Assembly: GCA_947440575.1 (NCBI GenBank)
Contig: CANETF010000004.1
Span: 1 to 64,000, forward strand
Length of the DNA stretch: 64,000 bases
Source of the DNA: Verrucomicrobiaceae bacterium
GTDB taxonomy: Bacteria; Verrucomicrobiota; Verrucomicrobiia; Verrucomicrobiales; Verrucomicrobiaceae
Reading direction: 5' to 3'
A model generated the notes under the pieces. The model ran no database searches. It was not told the origin of the DNA and saw only the letters and a program-made list of their open reading frames with translations. Position numbers and translations under genes: made by a program. How positions within the stretch are numbered: the stretch's first letter is position 1; each line of letters begins with the position of its first letter. Positions 63,231 to 64,000 of this stretch are shown in pieces.

Positions 63231-64000
63231 CATCCGCCGCTCCCTCACCTCCGCCTGCAACTCCGCCACAAACTCATCCACCGCCTTCACCCCAATGTCC
63301 CCACGTCGGCTGTGCCTCACCGCCACCGAACCCGAAGCCGCCTCCTTCTCACCCAGCACCAGCATGTAGGGCACCTTGTCCAATTGCGCGTTCCGAATCT
63401 TCGCTCCGATCTTGTCCGACTCATTCACCAGCGTCGCCCGCAACCCGGCCGCCTTCAGCTTCGCAAAAACCTCATCCGCAAACGCATCGCTCTTCTCACT
63501 CACTGTCAAAACCCGCACCTGCTCTGGTGCCAGCCAAGCCGGGAAATGCCCCGCAAAATGCTCGATCAACACGCCGCAAAACCGCTCCATGCTGCCAAAC
63601 GGCGCCCGGTGAATCATCACTGGCCGATGCGCCTTGTTGTCCGCTCCCGTATACTTCAAATCAAACCGCACCGGCAGCACATAGTCCACCTGCACCGTCC
63701 CCAATTGCCACTCACGCCCGATCACATCCTTGATCACAAAATCAATCTTCGGCCCGTAAAATGCCGCCTCTCCAGGCTCCTCCGTGAACGGTACTCCCAG
63801 CGTCGCCGCCGCATCCCGACACGCCGCCTCCGCCTTGTCCCACTGCTCCGCGTTGCCAGTAAACTTGCTGCTGTCCGGATCACGCAATCCCACCCGCACC
63901 CGGTAGTCCTTCATCCCCAGCGTCTCGAGCACAATCTTGACCAGGCTCAAACACCCCTGCACCTCCGCCGCCACCTGATCTTCCGTGCAAAACAAATGCG
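63228..64000 (-). CDS. thrS: Threonyl-tRNA synthetase, C-terminal part (runs off right edge)
   Basis: About 257 C-terminal residues are in the window; the reading frame continues past position 64000 (HLFCTEDQ lies at the edge). The end of the catalytic domain has FYGPKIDFVIKD, REWQLGTVQVDY and the class II motif 3 region RPVMIHRAPFGSMERF. The anticodon-binding domain follows with APEQVRVLTVSEKSDAFADEVF and KVPYMLVLGEKE. It charges tRNA-Thr in the cytoplasm. The stop codon lies inside a MITE-like terminal repeat. The start cannot be seen. Confidence 0.97.
   Translation of the reverse strand, partial: HLFCTEDQVAAEVQGCLSLVKIVLETLGMKDYRVRVGLRDPDSSKFTGNAEQWDKAEAACRDAAATLGVPFTEEPGEAAFYGPKIDFVIKDVIGREWQLGTVQVDYVLPVRFDLKYTGADNKAHRPVMIHRAPFGSMERFCGVLIEHFAGHFPAWLAPEQVRVLTVSEKSDAFADEVFAKLKAAGLRATLVNESDKIGAKIRNAQLDKVPYMLVLGEKEAASGSVAVRHSRRGDIGVKAVDEFVAELQAEVRERRM

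Overview
The window looks like chromosomal DNA of a Verrucomicrobia member (Prosthecobacter/Verrucomicrobiaceae-like). The evidence is eight Cys-type sulfatase domains, a DUF1501/DUF1553/WD40-cytochrome operon of the Planctomycetes-Verrucomicrobia type, a DUF1552 protein, several YHYH-domain proteins, and very large secreted proteins with Ig-like and C-terminal 'NLSTWT'-type modules. This assignment is inferred from gene content only. No rRNA, tRNA, CRISPR array or complete insertion sequence was seen.

Left part, 1-29.8 kb, almost entirely minus strand: a large sulfated-polysaccharide locus. Reading with transcription (right to left) it holds three YHYH genes, a sulfatase, a SASA-type esterase and a polysaccharide lyase of the alginate-lyase superfamily. 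Next come a NarL-type histidine kinase/response regulator pair, a GH2-lyase fusion enzyme, a 1757-residue PL8 lyase, three sulfatases and a metallophosphatase. It ends with a short operon of a GntR/FCD regulator, a DUF1552 protein and two sulfatases. Many junctions are ATGA- or TAATG-type overlaps, so large blocks are probably translationally coupled. Lyases, GH2, sulfatases and esterase together suggest stepwise breakdown of a sulfated uronic-acid-containing glycan (glycosaminoglycan-like or algal), with the NarL-type pair as likely local regulator.

Middle, 29.9-44.5 kb: two OmpR/EnvZ-type two-component systems on the plus strand, each divergent from a YHYH gene block. Between them lie an EF-hand sulfatase, a YHYH/EF-hand/PEBP fusion and an 1816-residue YHYH/DUF1566/sulfatase fusion. 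A 19-bp motif sits exactly 55 bp upstream of the start codons of both giant YHYH genes. I regard this YHYH plus two-component plus sulfatase arrangement as the most unusual system in the window.

Right part, 44.5-64 kb: serA; a secreted two-repeat protein; a secreted nitrilase-family amidohydrolase; the DUF1501/DUF1553/WD40-cytochrome operon with a divergent thioredoxin-like/PDZ protein; a ParD/ParE toxin-antitoxin pair; an FG-GAP repeat protein; a DapA-family aldolase/synthase; a small conserved-looking ORF; a fucose-isomerase-like protein; and the 3' part of thrS, which runs off the right edge. Several palindromic repeats are present. The clearest is a 169-bp MITE-like element at 63062-63230 whose right end supplies the thrS stop codon.
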